Assembly (NCBI GenBank): GCA_001564205.1 | Contig: LKMY01000082.1 | Location: 1-7,247, forward strand | DNA length: 7,247 nucleotides | Direction of reading: 5' to 3' | DNA from: Nanohaloarchaea archaeon PL-Br10_U2g5 | GTDB lineage: Archaea > Halobacteriota > Halobacteria > Halobacteriales > Haloferacaceae | In this document: piece after piece, positions 5,327 through 7,247 of the stretch | How the letters are laid out: the number at the start of each line of letters is the position of its first letter | Position numbering within the stretch: the stretch's first letter is position 1 | The notes under the pieces: generated by a model | Told to the model about the DNA's origin: nothing | The model's database searches: none | Seen by the model: only the letters and a program-made list of their open reading frames with translations | Made by a program: the position numbers and the translations under genes

Positions 5327-6474
5327 TGGCACGACTCGAACTCGACTCGGTGACGAAACGATTCGGCGAGGGAGACGGCTCCGTTCTCGCCGTAGACGAC
5401 GTGAGTATCGACATCGCGGACGGGGAGTTTCTCGTCTTGGTCGGTCCGTCCGGCTGCGGAAAGTCGACGACGCTCCGCATGGTCGCGGGGCTCGAAACGA
5501 TCACGGACGGCGAGATCAGGCTCGGCGACGAGCGGATCAACGAACAGGGGCCCGCAGAGCGGGACATCGCGATGGTGTTCCAGAGCTACGCGCTCTACCC
5601 GCATATGACCGTCCGAGAGAACATGCGCTTCGGATTGGAGGAGTCGACCGACCTCGCGGGCGACGAGATGGACGAGCGGGTCGAAGAGACGGCCGCGATG
5701 CTCGACATCACCGAGCTCCTCGACCGGAAGCCGGGGGCGCTCTCCGGCGGTCAACAGCAACGCGTCGCCCTCGGTCGCGCCATCGTCCGCGAGCCGAAGG
5801 CGTTCCTCATGGACGAGCCGTTATCGAACCTCGACGCCAAGCTTCGCTCGCAGATGCGCACGGAGCTACAGCAGCTCCAAGACGACTTGGACACCACGAC
5901 GGTGTACGTGACTCACGACCAGACGGAAGCGATGACGATGGGCGACCGGATCGCGATCTTAGACGGCGGCGAGCTCCAGCAAGTCGCGACGCCGCTGGAG
6001 GCGTACCACCGCCCGTCGAACCGCTTCGTCGCCGGCTTCATCGGGGAGCCGTCGATGAACTTCATCGAGTGTGACGTCGACGACGAAACGCTCGTTTCGG
6101 ACGGGTTCCGATACCCGCTCGCCGCGACGGCCGCGAGCGCCGTCGCGGACAGCCCGACGGTCACGCTCGGGATCCGCCCCGAAGACATCGTCGTCGACGG
6201 CGTGAGTGACGGAGCGGCGCCAGCCGCGGACCACGCGTTCGCCGCGACCGTCGACGTGGTCGAGCCGATGGGCGACGAGAACGTGGTTCACCTCTCAGTC
6301 GTCGACGGCCCGGAGCTGATCGCGACCGTCGACGGCCTGCGCCGGATCGATGCCGGCTCGGACGTCACCGTCACGATTCCCGAAGAAGCGATCCACGTCT
6401 TCGCCAGGAATTCTGGCGAGGCGCTCCATAGCCGCTCGCTCGACGACGCCGAGTTAGACGGGGCGCGGGTCTGA
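5326..6474 (+). CDS. Sugar ABC transporter ATP-binding protein (MalK/UgpC type)
   Basis: Motor subunit of the importer, 382 residues, expected to work as a homodimer under the two permeases. The nucleotide-binding domain is complete: Walker A GPSGCGKST at 40-48, Q-loop Gln86 in MVFQSY, ABC signature LSGGQQQR at 139-146, Walker B FLMDEP at 160-165, D-loop SNLD at 167-170, and switch His197 in VTHD. The C-terminal part (about 240-360) is the regulatory TOBE region of CUT1 ATPases, with SMNFIE at 243-248 and GIRPED at 282-287. Length is normal for MalK/UgpC/MsmX proteins. In other CUT1 systems such ATPases can serve several transporters; whether this one does is unknown. It is the last gene of the operon, and no clear terminator follows. 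Confidence 0.95.
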   Translation: MARLELDSVTKRFGEGDGSVLAVDDVSIDIADGEFLVLVGPSGCGKSTTLRMVAGLETITDGEIRLGDERINEQGPAERDIAMVFQSYALYPHMTVRENMRFGLEESTDLAGDEMDERVEETAAMLDITELLDRKPGALSGGQQQRVALGRAIVREPKAFLMDEPLSNLDAKLRSQMRTELQQLQDDLDTTTVYVTHDQTEAMTMGDRIAILDGGELQQVATPLEAYHRPSNRFVAGFIGEPSMNFIECDVDDETLVSDGFRYPLAATAASAVADSPTVTLGIRPEDIVVDGVSDGAAPAADHAFAATVDVVEPMGDENVVHLSVVDGPELIATVDGLRRIDAGSDVTVTIPEEAIHVFARNSGEALHSRSLDDAELDGARV

Positions 6475-6525
6475 GTATCTGCGAACGGAGCCGACAGCGG
6501 TAGCGGTCGTCACACGCTCTGGTCG
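6475..6525. other. Convergent intergenic gap, no clear terminator
   Basis: Fifty-one bases separate the ends of the ATPase and DUF4013 genes. On neither strand is there a T-run or strong hairpin. The only structure is one unit of a 16-base tandem repeat. Transcripts from both sides may overlap at their 3' ends. Confidence 0.5.
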
Positions 6526-6536
6526 TCACACGCTCT
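6505..6536. repeat. Perfect 16-bp tandem duplication at the end of the DUF4013 gene
   Basis: GGTCGTCACACGCTCT occurs twice back to back (6505-6520 and 6521-6536) without mismatch. The copy at 6521-6536 contains the stop codon; the other lies downstream of it. The encoded protein would be the same with a single copy, so the duplication is neutral for the C-terminus. Confidence 0.9.
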
Positions 6537-7185
6537 GTTGCTCCCACGCGCGACCCGTCGCCTCGCCGACCGCGGCCGCGGCGACGACTTCAGCGTAGAA
6601 TCCGACGAAAAATCCCAGAGCGACGGCATTGAGGGGACCGTAGGCGGCAGCGGCAACCGCGACTCCGGCGGCCGAAAGCAGCGTCGCGACGAGGTAGCCA
6701 GCGTCGCGCGTCGCGGCCCCGATGAGCGTCGTGTCGATCGCTGCTCGCAGCGTCTGTTCGCGAGCAACCGCGACGAGCGCCGCCGGGAGGGGGTATATCA
6801 GCGCGAACGCGAGCAGCGTCGAGACGGTCGTCCCCGCGAGGAAGATGACGCCGTCAGTCGTTCCCGTCGGATCGATCCCCTCCAACGGTCCGCCGAGCGT
6901 CACGACCAGCAGTGTGACGGGAACGAGGAGATAGCCGAGACACGTCACGAAGAGACGGATACCGTCCTTGAGCAGCGGCGCGACCGGACGCCAGCCGGGG
7001 CGCTCCGGCTCGGTGTGAGACGGCGTCGTCGCGGTCGTCGAAAGCACCCGAGCGAGGTAGCCGGCGACCGCGACGAACGGGAGTACGGGGAGCCAGACGG
7101 CGAGCAGGTGGAGCCCGCCGCCGACGAGGAGCGCGTCGAACCGGGGTGACCCTCGGAGGGGGTACGTGATGAGACGAGGGATCAC
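6526..7185 (-). CDS. DUF4013 domain integral membrane protein
   Basis: Multi-pass membrane protein of unknown function, 219 residues. It begins with the typical DUF4013 pattern ITYPLRG (6-12). A long hydrophobic segment at about 18-46 ends in GYLARVL (42-48), and a hydrophilic loop RPGWRPVAPLLKDG (62-75) comes next. Further hydrophobic stretches lie at about 78-98, 112-140, 163-183 and 186-207. The last contains FFVGFYAEVVAAA, where DUF4013 proteins usually end with a similar FYA-V segment. The start is a GTG at 7183-7185 that overlaps the stop of the upstream gene by four bases (GTGA), so the two are probably co-transcribed. No signal peptide or enzyme motif is visible. Family assignment is from motif memory; function is unknown. 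Confidence 0.82.
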   Translation of the reverse strand: MIPRLITYPLRGSPRFDALLVGGGLHLLAVWLPVLPFVAVAGYLARVLSTTATTPSHTEPERPGWRPVAPLLKDGIRLFVTCLGYLLVPVTLLVVTLGGPLEGIDPTGTTDGVIFLAGTTVSTLLAFALIYPLPAALVAVAREQTLRAAIDTTLIGAATRDAGYLVATLLSAAGVAVAAAAYGPLNAVALGFFVGFYAEVVAAAAVGEATGRAWEQQSV

Positions 7186-7247
7186 TCGCGGATCCGATCG
7201 ACCTCTCGTCGAATCCCCTCGCGGACTCGGTCGGAGACGTCCTCCGA
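7182..7247 (-). CDS. C-terminal end of an unidentified gene (partial)
   Basis: The last 21 codons and a TGA stop of an open frame entering from the right edge. The visible tail ends in REVDRIRE. It is highly charged, with Arg and Glu spaced as in an amphipathic helix. The TGA overlaps the GTG start of the DUF4013 gene, which is the main reason to believe it is a real gene. The family cannot be told from so little sequence. Confidence 0.55.
   Translation of the reverse strand, partial: SEDVSDRVREGIRREVDRIRE

Noticed and set aside
5316..6074. Alternative plus-strand frame over the ATPase gene
   Set aside because: The main frame has every ABC ATPase motif; this one is Arg-rich and motif-free.

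Overview
The window looks like the chromosome of a haloarchaeon. It has high GC and strongly acidic proteins. The solute-binding protein carries a Tat lipobox signal peptide followed by an Asp-rich linker. There is an archaeal clamp-loader subunit, a short archaeal-type lipid decarboxylase and a DUF4013 membrane protein. A Halorubrum-like genus is my guess from overall flavour, not something the sequence proves. No mobile element, CRISPR array, tRNA or rRNA was seen.

Layout. (1) Minus strand, 83-1821: a two-gene unit, the divergent clamp-loader small subunit (rfcC type) followed by archaetidylserine decarboxylase (pssD type). The two overlap by four bases (GTGA). (2) 1822-1979: a divergent intergenic region with promoter-like elements for both directions and a TTAAC/GTTAA dyad. 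(3) Plus strand, 1980-6474: a compact four-gene sugar ABC importer operon. Its order is Tat-exported lipoprotein binding protein, two CUT1-type permeases, and a MalK/UgpC-type ATPase. The last junctions are ATGA and TAATG overlaps with good Shine-Dalgarno sequences. The binding protein resembles the glucose-binding protein of Thermus, so glucose or a similar monosaccharide is the best substrate guess. (4) 6475-6525: a short convergent gap. (5) Minus strand, 6526-7247: a DUF4013 membrane protein whose GTG start overlaps the stop of an incomplete upstream gene.

How the genes work together. The ABC genes form a complete importer: the binding protein is anchored outside the cell, the two permeases form the channel, and one ATPase would supply two copies of the motor. 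No sugar kinase, dehydrogenase or regulator is visible beside it. The decarboxylase makes archaetidylethanolamine, a lipid implicated in Haloferax in anchoring archaeosortase substrates. Its tight overlap with a replication gene suggests shared transcription and translation.

I found no convincing new multi-gene system. The points most worth a second look are these: an 18-residue, AT-rich, lysine-rich insertion in the clamp-loader gene that also reads as a promoter; non-canonical ATPase motifs in that protein; the dyad in the importer promoter; and a perfect 16-bp tandem duplication at the end of the DUF4013 gene.
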